Of a stretch of DNA of 64,000 bases, positions 34,201 to 43,103 are shown in pieces. Source of the DNA: Manis javanica. Its lineage: Eukaryota; Chordata; Mammalia; Pholidota; Manidae. Position numbers and translations under genes: made by a program. The stretch spans positions 58,907,613 to 58,971,612 of the forward strand of contig NC_133172.1 of NCBI RefSeq assembly GCF_040802235.1, read 5' to 3'. Each line of letters opens with the position of its first letter. Position 1 is the first letter of the stretch. The notes under the pieces were generated by a model that saw only the letters and a program-made list of their open reading frames with translations, was not told the origin of the DNA and ran no database searches.

Positions 34201-37200
34201 GTCACACTCTCCTCAAATTACCCACTATGACGGTGTCATCTTTTCCTGCAAACACCCTAAACTGATACACATACCCATACGAAAAAATATGCTGAATGAC
34301 TGAAGATGATTACTTACTGCTATGCCCGAATGCTGTGCCCTCCACAAAATTCGAATGTTGAAATCCTAAGCTCCAGAGATATGACGGTATTAGGTGAGGA
34401 GGTCTCTGGGAGGCGGCCTCAGTACGGAGGGTGGGGCCTTCACCAATGGGGCTAGGGCCTCATAAGGGTCCTCACAGAGACCCCTAAGCCCCTTCCACCA
34501 GCTGAGGACACAGCGCGGTGCTGGCTGTGAACCCAGAAGAGGGCCCTCACCAAACAGGACCATGCCGGCACCTTGCTCTCAGACTTCCAGCCCCCGGAAC
34601 TGTGAGAAGCAAATTTCTGTTGTTTCTAAGTTACCCAGTTTGTGGTATTTTGCATAGCAGCTCAAATGGACTGAGATATTTACCTCCTAGGAAAAGAACC
34701 CAAAGGACATTTTCCTGGGAGGGGGAAAGAAAAATACTGAAAAGAAGATAGAAACTGTCTTGCCTTCAATAAAAGTAACAATATTTTGAGCAAGTTTAGT
34801 CAAGGCATAAAGCTAATTTATAGCTTCTTACCAGTCAGCAATCAGTGGTCCCTTCCCACACCACCCTGCTCCCAAATCCACGCCATTTCGGGCATTACCT
34901 TCCCCTTCCTTGCCGACATCGTGCTTCTGAGAAGCAGCAGAGAAAAGCAAGGAGAGGAGCAAACGCATGAAGTGCCTTCCCCCACCCCTCCTGGTGAGAC
35001 ATACTTGCTGTCTTTAGAGGATATCTGACCTTCCAGAAAGATCCAGAGAAAGTCCACCAAATCAACACAGGCATATAACATGTTAAAAACAAGAAATAAA
35101 TTCTAAGGTACAAAAAGGAAAAATGTAAATGTGCCTGAAGATAATAAGCAGCCTCTTCAGCCATTTGACGTTTAAGTAAAACTACCACACCACAGAGCTT
35201 ATGAAAGAACACATCAAGGGAAAATGATAAACAGCTTCCTGAAGAATTTAGATATATTAATGGATGATGTGAATCCATTACTCTTTCATTCAAAACGACA
35301 TTATCAGGTACCAACCAAGCTCAGAGGCGGGAGAGGAATGGTCTGCTGCGTCATCCCAGCTTCAGCAATGGCTCTGTGCTAGCTACTTTCTCTTAGGCCT
35401 CAGTTTTCTCAACTATAAAATCGATGGAATGGTAGCAGTCAGCTCTGAAAACTGCTAAGAGGATTAAATAATTGAGATGGGATGCACTTGGCCCAGTTCC
35501 TGGCACACATACTGCAGACTCAATAAATAGCTAACATGACTAGTACTAAAAGTAGTAAAATTTTTTTTTTAAAAAAGAAAGAAACAAAAAACTCTTGACC
35601 TGCATTTAAAGCTTAGCCTCAGGAAGAACTCTGTTACTCAAACAAAACTGGGTAGGGCTGATCTGTGGGACTTCATATGACAAGGATCGCATTCTAGATT
35701 CTCATCAAAGTCCCCAGTTATTACTAGAATCCTTTATTCAATGTAAAAAAAGAACAGTGTCATAAAAAATGGCTGGGCCACTAAAAATGTATAGATCCAA
35801 GTAGAACTCTTACAGGTTTAATAATTTTAGAAAACTATTTGTAAAGCTGACTCCAGAAACTGAACAGATACTATTTTACAGGCTTTAAGTCACTGGAATG
35901 ATGTCACATTTACAGTAATTTCCCTCTGAGTGCCCAAAGCATCACCAATATAATGTCTAATAAACCTACTCTTTCTCTTTCAGCTCTGGCAGATCCAAGT
36001 ACCAATGCTCTTCACTAATGATTTTCTTTTCTTCCTCTTCTAGCCGTTTCTTGGTTTCCGAGTCCAGTCCCCTTTGCATGAACTGTCAAAACAAAACAAA
36101 AACCAAAATCAGTGTCAGCAACTAATTTCCCCAACGTAGACTTGAGTAAAACTCAAATAACTTTACTCTTCCACTTGTTCTCCCTCATTTCTCCAGGGAT
36201 CCCACCTCATGGGTGAGGCCGCAGGGGGCGGGGGGAGCGACCAAACAGCTCAGCATCACACTAGAATAGCAGCGAGCCTGCCAGATGACACAAAAAAGTG
36301 ACATGTGTACTTCTTTTAGAAGACTTCAAAAAGATCTTTACCACATTTTAGTTTGTCTGATTTAATGAAGCAGGACACAAAAAACTATTCAGTAAGTATC
36401 ACAGTAAATATTCCAGTTTGGCGTAATCGCCAGTGAAGAAGAGCCGAGACAAGACTAAAATCAGGACAGTCAGGCCGAGAGAGAGAGTGCGAGGGGCAGT
36501 AAGAGGACGAGAGGCAGGACTTCCTGACTCTGTCCCTGCCCCGCGGAGCCCAGGGATTCTCTGCACCTGCTGACCGTGGTCTGCAATGTCCTGCTTACCC
36601 TCTTCCACTCGGCCAACTCCTGGCCCTCGTGACACAGGTAAACCTGCTCCACCTCATTGAAAGAATTTCTGACAACTGCAAGCAAGATTGGTATCTCTCT
36701 TGGATGCTTCACATGGCCCCTTCAAATAGTCTCACCACACTTTTAATTTGCTGACTATCTTAAGCATTTCTGGAGACCTTCAGGGTAGGGCCTGTATCTG
36801 GGTTATCTCCCTCACCAGTACCAGTATGATAATGAATGCGTATAAGGGCCCTATAAACACAGACTGACGCAAAGCTGTATCTGTAAGCCCGCTCCCCACT
36901 TAACATTTATCCTCTGAAATGCTGATCGCCTCTATGGCTACTCTTTATTCTAAAACGTGCAGAGGCTCAATTCAAAACAGGCCAGCAGAGGAAAGAGAGT
37001 GATTCTGTACAGCAGACCATGGCTCGTGTTCATCTTTGAACATTGGCACCCAGGCTGCACCCGGTACACGAGTTCAATAATAAAGTTCTCTGAATGTGAG
37101 TCCAGACTTGTCTTATTTTTCCCAGACTCCCTTTCTTGGATGGTTGTCTTTAAACCCAGATGCCTCATTTCATCACTTATAGATTTTTTTTTTTGTGAAA

Positions 37201-37287
37201 TTCACTAATCTTGCCCAACTGCCTTTTAATCTGCCATTTTTAGTCAAGTAGATATTATCTGTGGTATACAAAATAATTCTCTCTCTT

Positions 37288-37320
<33 letters not shown>

Positions 37321-39748
37321 TCTGTACACATGGAAAGGATAGAACATCCTGTGAATATGAATAAAAAACTCCAGATTTGAGTTGCAAACCAATTCTCCTG
37401 ATTCTACAACATCTAAGAACACACTCTAAAGCTAGTGATTAGCTTTACTCACAACTAAGGGCCTAAAGCAGGTATGACAAACTACAGTCCCGAGGCTGGA
37501 CTTCCACTGTTTAATAAAGTTTTATTGAAATAAAGCCATGCTCATTTAGTTCTGAGCCACAGTGGCAGAGGGGAGTAGTTGCAATAGTGACTGGCCCACA
37601 AGCCTATGTATCTGTCCCTTTACAGGAAAAGTTCTTCAACTCCTGTCTAAGTGTCCAAAAGAGCTAAATTCATGGATAAGTGCCCTCTCTACAACAATTT
37701 CATTGCACTGACAGGCCTTCCACCTACATCCTTCACTTTCTACGTGCCATCAGTATTACCCTCTAGGCTTCAATAGCTAAGTCAGAGACTTTCAAGTATA
37801 TTTGAAAACATGTGAGTCAGTATTAGGTCGTCAATCAGCCCATTCCTTCCTGTTCTGTACTTAGCTCTGGGTGACAGCTGCACTGGGTACTACGACCTAA
37901 TGCCGCTGCTCCATTCCTTTTCACCGGACTGGACATGTCATTCTATGCGCATAGTGTCTCCTGCTATCCTGCCAGTAAGTTCTTTCTCACTAACAACTGA
38001 AGTTGCTAACCCAACTAGAGAATCTGAGTAATCCTCCCCTCCTCCTTTGTTTCCAATGTCCAGTTTAGTTTCCAACAATCACTTGGGTATGGGGAGATAT
38101 ATTTTTAAAGCTAACTTTTTCCTTCCTAACTCGAGTCAGATCTTTGGTCTGACCCCTAATCACCCAGCACATCTTCACTTGACTTATTCCAAGAGTAAAA
38201 AGCACTGCTAAAGTCTTTTCAATGTCTGCTTTGCCAATCCACTCCACTCTGAAATCTACATCACAAACTGTAAGCCAAAGAAAACTCTGCTCAGTGAAGA
38301 CTCAAACTTTGCTAATATGTATGAAAGAAGTACTTTGTAAATCATGCTACATTTACTCTCTGCCCTCATTCACCCTATTCATCCCCAGTTACAATCTAGC
38401 TCAACTCCATTCAGATCTTGTACAAGCAACGTTTATTTTCCAATCTTTCAAAACATTATTTATGTCCTTTCCTGGAAATTCCACTATACTCTAAACATGA
38501 TATCTAACTACTTACCTATAAGTAGTGTTTACTGACAAGTAGTACAGGGTACTAATTAAGATCAGGGGCTTTGGAGCCAGACTGCCTGAGTTTGATTCCT
38601 GTCTACACTACATATTAGTTGTCTAACTGTGGGTAAGATACTGTTTCGGTGGCTGCAAATGAAAAAGAATAACCATACCCACCTCAAAAGATTATTTTAT
38701 GGATTTCACAGGTTAACATATGCAAAGCTCTTAGAACAGAACCTGACACATACAAGAAAGATAAATGTTAGCTACTGTTATTATTTAAGTTTTAAGGCTT
38801 TGGTATTTCCGTTTTAATTCCTGTATTCATTTTATCAAACTTTTTTTGTCCCCCTTTAAACTTCCCAATCTAAACTGATTTAATTTCACTTCAAAAAATC
38901 AATTTTTCTTAAACTTGGGTGACATAACTGTCACTTTAAATGCTATAATTTTCTCTCTTCCTGCTGCCATTGCAGCCCTCACCAGATCATCAGAACTTCT
39001 AGTTGGTCTTTCTGACTGCAATTTTCTCCCCTGTGGAGTCTGTCACCAATGTATTCACCGCAGGGTGGTTACAATAACTTGGAAAGTAAAAAGCAGAAAT
39101 AATGATTACTGTTCCCTGTGCTCAACAGCTTTCCAATGCTCACAAAACAGAGAAAAATGAAAATCCTTAAATCTGGTCTAAAATTCCTTGCATGTCGTGA
39201 CCACTGGCTACTTTCCCAGATCCATTTCTTCCTACTTACCTTTTGGATATTTTGAATTGTCTTTAGTTTTTAGAAATCTCAACTAAATTTTGGCTTTTGT
39301 CCCTCAGACTTCTGAACTAACTTTTCCCTCAATTGATGTCGCAAGCCCCCCGCCCCCCGCTCCGACCTACTTAAGGGTCACTTCCCGCAGAAGCCCAAGT
39401 AAGTTCCCAGGACTCCCGGCGCTTGTAGCATCGCCACACTCAGTACGCTGACTTCTAACGCTTGCTTACGTGTGTCTCTCCTACACGACCGCGGGCTTTA
39501 AGGGAGAATCTGTCGGATTTGTAATCCGGTTCCCGGTGCCTAACGCAGAGCAGGCGCTAAGTGAATGAATGGCTGCAAGAGCTGGAGGCCCCCGGCGGCC
39601 TCTCCAGTGCCCTCGCACTCCCGCTGCCTCGGCTCCGGACAGGTCAGGGAGACCAGGAATCTCTGCCGCTCAGCCTGCCCTCCCCGCGTCCCCGCACCTT
39701 CATGCGCAGAAGGTTCTTGGACAACTTAGTCTTGCGCTCCGCCGCCAT
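28073..39748 (-). CDS. MPHOSPH6: MPHOSPH6 (MPP6), complete, five coding exons
   Basis: M-phase phosphoprotein 6 is a small nuclear/nucleolar cofactor of the RNA exosome. It helps join EXOSC10 and the MTR4 helicase to the core and is needed for 5.8S rRNA 3'-end maturation. The coding sequence joins 39748-39698, 36082-35970, 31085-30995, 28730-28636 and 28205-28073 (51+113+91+95+133 = 483 nt, 160 residues plus stop), the same length as human. All junctions are GT/AG and the frame holds throughout. The start, 'MAAERKTKLSKNLLRMK', has A at -3 and G at +4. Visible features are the conserved 'LSKNLLRMKFMQRG' start, an acidic middle (EEVE-like, 'ELDVSDEEMARR') and a basic 'GKKFTRKR' stretch near the end. 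The promoter is a CpG island. It is convergent with HSD17B2. One oddity is Lys-Pro where human has Thr147-Pro. Confidence 0.97.
28206..28635 (-). other. MPHOSPH6: MPHOSPH6 intron 4
   Basis: The intron starts with 'gtaacc' after exon 4 and ends with 'cag' before exon 5. It is only about 430 bases. Small open frames on both strands at 28.4-28.6 kb are GC-composition effects; no repeat is recognised. Confidence 0.85.
28636..28730 (-). CDS. MPHOSPH6: MPHOSPH6 exon 4
   Basis: The exon is 95 nt, between 'ttttttcag' and 'gtaacc', and encodes 'KLMLQMNAKNKAEEAEDE' then 'TVELDVSDEEMAR' plus two bases of an Arg codon. It keeps the acidic 'VSDEE' site, which fits a casein-kinase-2-type phosphorylation motif (human Ser110 by count). 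Confidence 0.97.
29450..29545 (+). mobile_element. L2 LINE 3' end fragment, sense
   Basis: L2 tail pattern: 'gagggcagactttggttccc', 'ctgcctctaagtgc' and 'gaaatacttactgaataagtaa'. Confidence 0.5.
30131..30345 (+). mobile_element. MER5A-like hAT-Charlie element
   Basis: MER5A landmarks appear in order: 'gcttttcaaccttgg', 'agacctttggcaatgcctgg', 'atttttggttgtcataacc', 'ggtatgtgggtgc', 'gcacctagcgggtagggaccagggatgctg' in two pieces and 'aaacactccacgac'. It is a short non-autonomous DNA element in an intron. Confidence 0.75.
30430..30482 (+). mobile_element. L2 3' terminal fragment, sense
   Basis: The stretch ends in 'taataaatatttgttgaatga', the standard L2 3' terminus. Only about 50 bases are present. 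Confidence 0.5.
30995..31085 (-). CDS. MPHOSPH6: MPHOSPH6 exon 3
   Basis: The 91-nt exon lies between 'cctgtttag' and 'gtatt'. It completes the split Glu codon and encodes 'SFIIEEQSFLLCEDLLYGR' followed by 'MSFRGFNPEVE', ending in phase 0. This conserved 'YGRMSFRGFNPEVE' block is the hallmark of the MPP6 family and is identical to human by memory. Confidence 0.97.
31468..31530 (-). mobile_element. Short MLT1-like LTR end, antisense
   Basis: The 'gtgtattagttggacctcttagctgtgaac' stretch in two pieces and 'gggtgacttaagg' fit the reversed 3' end of an old MLT1-like LTR. It is short and diverged. Confidence 0.3.
31925..32090 (-). mobile_element. L2 LINE 3' end, antisense
   Basis: Reversed L2 tail: 'ttcactcactcaacaaacac', 'ctaggcactattctagaagc', 'agtctctgctctcatggagg' and 'cagataataaaa'. 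Confidence 0.75.
32513..32765 (-). mobile_element. MaLR/MLT1-type LTR, antisense, 5' part replaced
   Basis: Reversed LTR: 'gcattagtttgctgggctgc', 'gtaagaaataactacaaaattgg', 'aagcaacagaaatttatg', 'gaaatcaattctgctgc', 'ggcagggctgtgctccctcc' and 'ccttggcttgtgatagcatc'. The 3' continuation (32760-32910), with 'gtgagtaataaagtcctctgac', no longer matches MLT1 and may be the end of a second LTR. Confidence 0.75.
33590..33845 (-). mobile_element. MIR SINE, antisense, nearly full length
   Basis: Reversed MIR: 'tgtgctttatgcctgacact', 'tattacctcatttattcctca', 'caaaagatgggttaaacaact', 'tgcctagtgtcacaactg' and 'gcctgccggactccagagcc'. Confidence 0.85.
34312..34678 (+). mobile_element. MaLR (MST/MLT1-type) LTR, sense
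   Basis: Collinear LTR landmarks: 'gctatgcccgaatgctgtgcc', 'aattcgaatgttgaaatcc', 'tattaggtgaggaggtctctggg', 'gggcctcataagggtcc', 'gagggccctcacc', 'gaccatgccggcacc', 'ggaactgtgagaagcaaatttctg' and 'cagtttgtggtattttgc'. The polyadenylation hexamer has decayed. Confidence 0.85.
35370..35535 (+). mobile_element. MIR SINE, sense, 5' truncated
   Basis: MIR core and tail: 'cctcagttttctcaactataaaatcg', 'ctaagaggattaaataattgag', 'gcacttggcccagttcctggcac' and 'gactcaataaatagctaac'. Confidence 0.8.
35970..36082 (-). CDS. MPHOSPH6: MPHOSPH6 exon 2
   Basis: The 113-nt exon lies between 'gttttgacag' and 'gtaggt'. It encodes 'FMQRGLDSETKKRLEEE', 'EKKIISEEHWYLDLPELKEK' and two bases of a Glu codon. A TAG that would stop the frame lies just past the splice point and is intronic. 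The only change from human noted from memory is Arg for Gln in 'TKKRLEE'. Confidence 0.97.
37278..37320 (+). repeat. Compound (TC)n(TA)n microsatellite
   Basis: A 'tctctctctctctctctc' run passes directly into 'tatatatatatatat'. It is probably length-polymorphic. Confidence 0.95.
37470..37650 (+). mobile_element. Short hAT-type non-autonomous DNA element (MER3-like; name uncertain)
   Basis: The pattern 'gacaaactacagtcccgaggc', 'aataaagttttattgaaataaagcca', 'gagtagttgcaatagtgactgg' and 'ccctttacaggaaaagttc' is that of a ~200-bp non-autonomous hAT element common in mammals. I recognise the sequence but am unsure of the MER number. Confidence 0.6.
38555..38795 (+). mobile_element. MIR SINE, sense, nearly full length
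   Basis: Head and core: 'aggggctttggagccagactgcc', 'tgagtttgattcctg', 'tctaactgtgggtaagatac', 'acctcaaaagatt' and 'gctcttagaacagaacctgac'. Confidence 0.85.
39698..39748 (-). CDS. MPHOSPH6: MPHOSPH6 exon 1 (coding part)
   Basis: The start codon at 39748-39746 has A at -3 and G at +4. It encodes 'MAAERKTKLSKNLLRMK' and ends at a phase-0 'gtgcgg' donor. The start agrees with the known N-terminus of the family, and no upstream in-frame ATG is needed. Confidence 0.97.
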
Positions 39749-39789
39749 GCTGGCTCTCCTTGGGTCCGCGTTCCACCGCTAGTCTCGTA

Positions 39790-39799
39790 GCGCATGCGC
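39790..39799. promoter_or_regulatory. NRF1-type palindrome GCGCATGCGC
   Basis: A perfect 'gcgcatgcgc' lies 42 bases upstream of the MPHOSPH6 ATG on its coding strand. It matches the consensus for NRF1, a common activator of CpG-island promoters. The distance fits a core-promoter site at or near the transcription start. Confidence 0.7.
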
Positions 39800-40245
39800 G
39801 CTGCTGCGTACGTGGCGGCGTCGCCTTACGCAGCTCGTCGCCTAGTGCTTGGTGGCTCCGCCTCCGTGTCTCGCGCGGGAAAGCGTGCCGGGCTCGGCGC
39901 GCACGTCGCCTCCAGGGAGCGCTCCCCTCACGAGGTAAGGGCTCGGCGGCCGAAGCGAGAGTCACCTAACGCCGGGAGGGAGACCCCGAAGAGGCCGCCG
40001 TCGGGAGGCCCGCGCCCTGGCCGCCTTCCCCGAGGGCGTCCCGGCCCCCTCAGGTCGCGCGCCGGGCAGGGCCGCCCAGCCTCGCGGACCCGGGCCTGTC
40101 GCGCATGGCGGACCCGGGAGTCCCGGTGAGACCTTTGAGAAGGTTGCTGCACCCTCCCGCCCGGACCGTTTCACGCTTCTAAGGTGGATGGCGGGCTTCC
40201 TGTGTCCTGCGTCACTGTACGTGCGATGACGGTTTTCTGGTCAGG

Positions 40246-40313
40246 ATGACGTCATGGGGGCGGTGCTGTCGTTACTCCGCGTTGCATGACGTCATGGGGC
40301 GGTGCTGTCATTA
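40246..40313. promoter_or_regulatory. Tandem pair of full CRE sites in a 40-bp direct repeat
   Basis: The unit 'atgacgtcatgggg' then 'cggtgctgtc' and 'tta' occurs at 40246-40274 and again at 40286-40313, differing by one G and one G/A. Each contains a palindromic TGACGTCA (40247-40254 and 40287-40294), the consensus for CREB/ATF dimers. They are about 0.5 kb upstream of the MPHOSPH6 start, at the edge of the CpG island. Confidence 0.75.
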
Positions 40314-40559
40314 GGCAAAGATACCTAAGGAGGAGAAGACAACCTCATTTTAATCCAAAGAATTGAAAAGATGATGGCTTCGGTGCCCCGTGTGCCACCT
40401 AAAGACGTTATTCACAGGGGCTCCGCTTTGGAAGACCCCCAACGGAGTAGCGTTTCACCTGACAGCGGTGCACTAAATGCCCAATTCTGATGCTGGGTAC
40501 CTTATGTGTATTAGTATTTAATAATTAATATTTATGTGTATTAATAATCTTTTCGTGTA

Positions 40560-40745
40560 TTAAATAATAGTAATTACTTATTTTTTTTCCTGAAAAGCAA
40601 AAAAGTGTATTATTGAATCCTCATCGAAACTCTGAAAGTACTGTCAGCATGTAGTCAGGGAATCTGAGGCCCAGAGAGGCCGAGGACTTGGCAGAGTTCA
40701 CACAGCTAGTCAGTGTTAGAGCTGAGATCTGGGAAACTGGATAGA
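40560..40745 (-). mobile_element. MIR SINE, antisense
   Basis: Reversed MIR: 'gaatcctcatcgaaactctg', 'gaatctgaggcccagagagg', 'cagagttcacacagctagtc' and 'gttagagctgagatctggg'. Confidence 0.75.
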
Positions 40746-42376
40746 AACGTGGCCCTGTCCCCGCACTCGTTTTCAGTGGAGAAGATGAAGTCAGTCTAAA
40801 ATGGTCAGTAGTTATAAAAAAAACTCCTTCCTAACTATGTGAGACACTAGCGAATGTGACACTGGACTGATCGCCGGGCCACGGAGGGGCATAGAAATGC
40901 GTGATCACCGTGTCCTGGAGTTGACAGTCTGGCGGGTGCCATGGAAGAAAGAAGAACCCTGTAAGACAAGCATGGAGTTCCCGAGGGTACCTTCTGGCCC
41001 GGCGGAGGGAAGGGCACTGAAAGGTGTGGCGTTTAAGTTGAAATCTGACGGTACTGTCACCAGGGAGGAATCAGCCTGTGGAAACGGCCTCCAGTCATCC
41101 AGTTTTGTTCTACCATCTCTCCCATGCACCCCAGAACACGTTCCATCTTGCAAAACAGAAACTGTACTTATGAAACAGTAACTCCCCATTCCCTCCTACC
41201 AGAAAAGCACTAGTCTATTTTCTGTCTATGAACTTGACTTCCGCTCAGGATTTTGAAGTTCTGTGGGAGCAGAGGTGGGTGGAGTGACCCAGCTGCCATC
41301 TGCGTCCAGGAAACAGAGTTGACTATGAGCTAGGTCTTGTCTGATTAAGAGGAAAACAATTCCTGGCAGAAAAAAAGAGCTCACGCGTGCCAGCTGAGGA
41401 TGCTAGAAGCTCCACACCTTTCCTGCGGGACTGTTGCAACCAGTCCGCTTGCACACTGGATTCGGATCCGTTTTCCTGAAACACCGGCTTCGTTGCGTCA
41501 CTCTTCTATTCCAAAACTTACAGCGCTTGTTGGTGTCTGAGGGGTAAAGGTCGGCTTCCTCGGCCTGCTCCTCAGATTCCTACATTTTTATTTGACAGTA
41601 AAATAAAGTTAAAACATCCCGAAAGTCTCTTCCCACCCTTCAAAAATGCAATAAATGAGAAGTGATTTAAGAGTAATAGTAATTTTGATTTTGAATTAAA
41701 CTCCCTGACAGGGGAGACAACTCCTTGATCTCTATGCTACTAAATTGTGGAACACAGAGGATAGATCTCACACTCAATGAAGTGTTGACCTGTTTCAGTT
41801 ACACAGCCAAGGACACATTTTGGGGAAGACATATTTTTATAGGTCTTTACACAGTTTTGAATCCTTCTGTAATGGAATTTGTTGGAAGTATGAAAACCTC
41901 CAATTCCTTCCGATTACTAGATCCATCAAGAAAAAGTCTCCTGCGTCGTGTCAGTCTTGCAGCCAGTCACTTCTAAGGCTGCCCGGCCAGCACAGTCAGC
42001 CTGCTCGCACGCACTGCTGGGCGCTTGAAGGGCAGCTGATGTGACTGAGGAACTAAATACTTAATTTTAGTTAAACCTAAAAAGGCAGTGTAAAACATTT
42101 CCCATTATCCACATTTTATTCTTTTGTAAGGACCACATTTCACATTTTAGTGAACTTAGTGTCTGAGCTGAGATGGGCTGTAAGTGTAAAATACCATATT
42201 TTAAAGTCTCAGAATGAGAAAAGTAAGATATCTCTTTTTTCATATTGATTGCATACTTAAATAATGGTAGTGTGGATGTATTGGTTTAAAGCCTAGCATT
42301 AAAACTGATTTCATCTGTTTCTTTTTACTTCCGTGAGGCTCCTAGAAAACTAAAAATTACGTATATGCCTTGCATT
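40746..42376. other. Intergenic sequence upstream of MPHOSPH6, no supported feature
   Basis: The frames at 40.9-41.2 kb (both strands) and 41.7-42.0 kb (+) lack splice signals in register and match no protein I know. No repeat family is recognised, so the stretch could hold regulatory sequence. Confidence 0.4.
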
Positions 42377-42748
42377 TCTTCCCCCTCCCTCCCTCCTTCC
42401 CTCCCTTCTCCCTCCCTCCTTCCTCCTTCCTCCCTCCTTCCCTCCCTCCTCCCTCCCTCCCTCCTTCCCTCCTTCCCTCCTTCCTTCCTCCCTCCCTCCC
42501 TCCCTCCTCCCTCCCTCCTTCCTCCCTCCTTCCCTCCCTCCTTCCCTCCCTCCTCCCTCCCTCCTTCCTCCCTCCCTCCCTCCTCCCTCCCTCCTTCATC
42601 CCTCCTTCCCTCCCTCCTTCCCTCCCTCCCTCCTTCCTTCCTTCCCTCCTTCCCTCCCTCCTCCCTCCCTCCTCCCTCCCTCCTTCCCTCCCTCCTTCCT
42701 TCCTTCCTTCCCTCCCTCCTTCCCTCCCTCCCTCCTTCCTTTTCTCTG
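42377..42748. repeat. ~370-bp (CCCT/CCTT)n polypyrimidine tract
   Basis: The + strand is only C and T apart from one A, built from CCCT, CCTT and CCTCCCT units; the - strand is GGGA/GGAA. Runs of four or more GGG triplets separated by one A occur on the - strand, for example at about 42490-42510. The long Pro-Ser-Leu open frames in several registers are a by-product of the repeat. Confidence 0.95.
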
Positions 42749-43103
42749 TTAGCTTTTTTTCTTTTGCTTGTTTTGCAAGTACCAAAAATTTACCATGGCT
42801 TATTAAATGAAGTGGGGGTTTAGTAGAAGGATTCTGAGTAGTTCATAGAAATAATAAAAAGACCTGAGAACAAGGCCAAGGTAAGATGATAGAAAGCAGC
42901 GCAGCCCAGGGATCTAGGAAGCAGGAATTAACAGTGCCACTGCAAGAATGATGGGCGCCAACTGATTTCTCTGCTCTTAGGACACTACTCAAATTTGTTT
43001 GGGAGAGAGTCTCCTTGAGCCTTCGGCCTTCAGAGTCCCTGTAGGACTGTACAGAATGGGGGAGGGTAATTCTCTGATGCTTAACCCACAGAGAAGGGAA
43101 TCA

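Larger units (their letters stand above)
31086..35969 (-). other. MPHOSPH6: MPHOSPH6 intron 2
   Basis: The intron is about 4.9 kb with a 'gtaggt' donor after exon 2. It contains L2, MLT1/MaLR and MIR copies listed separately. The rest shows no exon, RNA gene or conserved motif that I can support. Confidence 0.85.
36083..39697 (-). other. MPHOSPH6: MPHOSPH6 intron 1
   Basis: The intron is 3.6 kb, with a 'gtgcgg' donor in the CpG island. Listed inside are a (TC)(TA) microsatellite, a hAT-type element and a MIR. A GC-rich patch at 36.2-36.25 kb and scattered open frames have no exon signals. Confidence 0.85.
39340..40330. promoter_or_regulatory. MPHOSPH6: CpG island and MPHOSPH6 promoter region, likely bidirectional
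   Basis: About 1 kb is rich in G+C and in undepleted CpG, unlike everything else in the window. It covers MPHOSPH6 exon 1 and extends some 600 bases upstream of its ATG. No TATA box is obvious, as usual for housekeeping promoters. It contains an NRF1-type palindrome (39790-39799) and two CRE sites (40247-40254, 40287-40294). On the + strand it has consensus 5' splice sites at 39935 and 40126, which point to a divergent transcript. The long open frames seen here follow from the lack of A+T-rich stop codons and are not evidence of genes. Confidence 0.85.

Noticed and set aside
39561..40174. Several overlapping Arg/Ala/Pro-rich open frames around the MPHOSPH6 promoter
   Set aside because: They lie in a CpG island, where stop codons are rare by composition, and they overlap each other on both strands. 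Only the 51-nt MPHOSPH6 exon 1 is supported.
42357..42823. Long open frames on both strands (140-152 codons, Pro/Ser/Leu or Gly/Arg/Glu-rich)
   Set aside because: They are produced by the (CCCT/CCTT)n tract, which has no stop codons in several registers at once; no protein resemblance and no gene signals.
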